Part shown: in pieces, positions 5,354 to 5,956 of the stretch
Layout: each line of letters begins with the position of its first letter
Numbering within the stretch: the stretch's first letter is position 1
NCBI GenBank assembly: GCA_900754755.1
Contig: CAAEEC010000114.1
Location: forward strand, 1-5,956
Direction of reading: 5' to 3'
DNA: 5,956 bases
Source: Clostridia bacterium
GTDB taxonomy: Bacteria; Bacillota; Clostridia; Christensenellales; Aristaeellaceae
Position numbers and translations under genes: made by a program
The notes under the pieces: model-generated
Databases searched by the model: none
Seen by the model: only the letters and a program-made list of their open reading frames with translations
What the model was told of the DNA's origin: nothing

Positions 5354-5956
5354 CTAGCGCATTTCGCTGGCGGTCGCCAGCAGCGCCGCGATGATTTCCA
5401 CGCGGCCAAAGGGCGTGATCAAATAAAATCCATCCACGTGCGCCCGGATGGCGCGCATGGTCTCGCGCGAAAGAGCGATGGACAGCGCCTGCGCCTCTTC
5501 GCGCCCCAGGCCCTCGTAGCGGCGCACCATTTGCGCGTCCAGGCGCATGCCGGGCATTTCGTTGCTGAGGAACAGCGCGTTTTTGTGGCTCACAACGGGC
5601 AAAATTCCGCCCAGCAGCTTAACCTGCCGGGGCAGGCGTTCGCGCGCCAGCGCGAGGTTTTCCGCGGCCTGGCGGGTGTGTACCGGCTGGGTGAACAGCG
5701 CTTCCATGCCCGCGTCCACCTTGCGGAAGGCTCGCTCCAGTTCCCGCGCGAAATTCCTGGCGTTCACGTTCAGCGCGCCATACACGTGCAGCGCGCTAAA
5801 ATCGCGGATATAGCGCGCGAGCACCGCCGAATGATAGCTGAACACGCCCTTGAGGTCCGCGGGCGCGTCCGAGGGCAGCGGGTCCCCCGTGACGGCGAGC
5901 ACGCCCCGCACGCCCTCCATCTCCAGGGCGAGCAACAGCGCGCGCGTGGCGTTCAG
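5354..5956 (-). CDS. Methylenetetrahydrofolate reductase-type protein, C-terminal 200 residues (start outside window)
   Basis: The reading frame is open to the right edge, so the N terminus is missing; the TAG stop is at 5356-5354. MTHFR reduces 5,10-methylene- to 5-methyl-tetrahydrofolate with FAD, feeding methionine synthesis or one-carbon metabolism. Visible landmarks are VRGVLAVTGDP (about residues 16-26 of the fragment), GVFSYHSAVLARYI (37-50), GALNVNARNFARELERA (60-76), FTQPVHT (88-94) with the folate-contacting Gln, GILPVVSHKNALFLSNEMPG (117-136) and YLITPFGRVEI (178-188). The NEMPG and YLITPF segments resemble YitJ-type proteins, in which MTHFR is fused behind a homocysteine S-methyltransferase domain. 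Whether this gene is a fusion or stands alone cannot be seen. There is no clear terminator after the stop, only a weak CGCT/AGCG hairpin without a T tract. No functional link to the permease is evident. Confidence 0.83.
   Translation of the reverse strand: MNATRALLLALEMEGVRGVLAVTGDPLPSDAPADLKGVFSYHSAVLARYIRDFSALHVYGALNVNARNFARELERAFRKVDAGMEALFTQPVHTRQAAENLALARERLPRQVKLLGGILPVVSHKNALFLSNEMPGMRLDAQMVRRYEGLGREEAQALSIALSRETMRAIRAHVDGFYLITPFGRVEIIAALLATASEMR

Overview
The window looks like a piece of a Gram-positive, Clostridia-type (Bacillota) genome with moderately high GC. The evidence is the strong purine-rich ribosome binding sites ahead of each gene (AAGGAG, GGAGG, GAGGAGG), near-consensus housekeeping sigma promoters with extended -10 elements, and protein types common in anaerobic gut or fermentative Firmicutes. 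The taxon is an inference. All six genes are on the minus strand and are best read from right to left.

Right end (5956 to 5354): the last 200 codons of a methylenetetrahydrofolate reductase-type gene, with its start outside the window. Next (5311 to 3681): a self-contained transcription unit. It has a TTGACA-17-TTTAAT promoter, a roughly 90-nt highly structured leader, an NCS2-family uracil/xanthine-type permease, and a strong intrinsic terminator.

Left half (3542 to 1): one apparent operon with a TTGACA-17-TATACT promoter whose -10/start region carries a 14-bp palindrome. In order it holds an IclR-family regulator, a heparinase II/III-like polysaccharide lyase without a signal peptide, a KdgF-type cupin, and the first 92 codons of KduI, which runs off the left edge. 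Intergenic gaps are 18-30 nt, with no terminator between the genes. The biochemical logic is coherent. A cytoplasmic lyase would release 4,5-unsaturated uronic acid from imported oligosaccharides, KdgF would open the ring to 5-keto-4-deoxyuronate, and KduI would isomerise it on the way to 2-keto-3-deoxygluconate. The IclR protein is probably the KdgR-like sensor of an intermediate and would regulate its own operon. The polysaccharide (pectin, alginate or glycosaminoglycan) cannot be decided from the window.

The less ordinary features are the lyase of unassigned substrate with a Cys/His cluster, small inverted repeats bracketing the ribosome binding sites of all three catabolic genes, the two-hairpin leader of the permease with a possible alternative pairing next to its start codon, and altered residues in the permease's substrate signature. 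I see no mobile elements, CRISPR arrays, tRNA or rRNA genes, and no gene-free stretch longer than about 300 bases.
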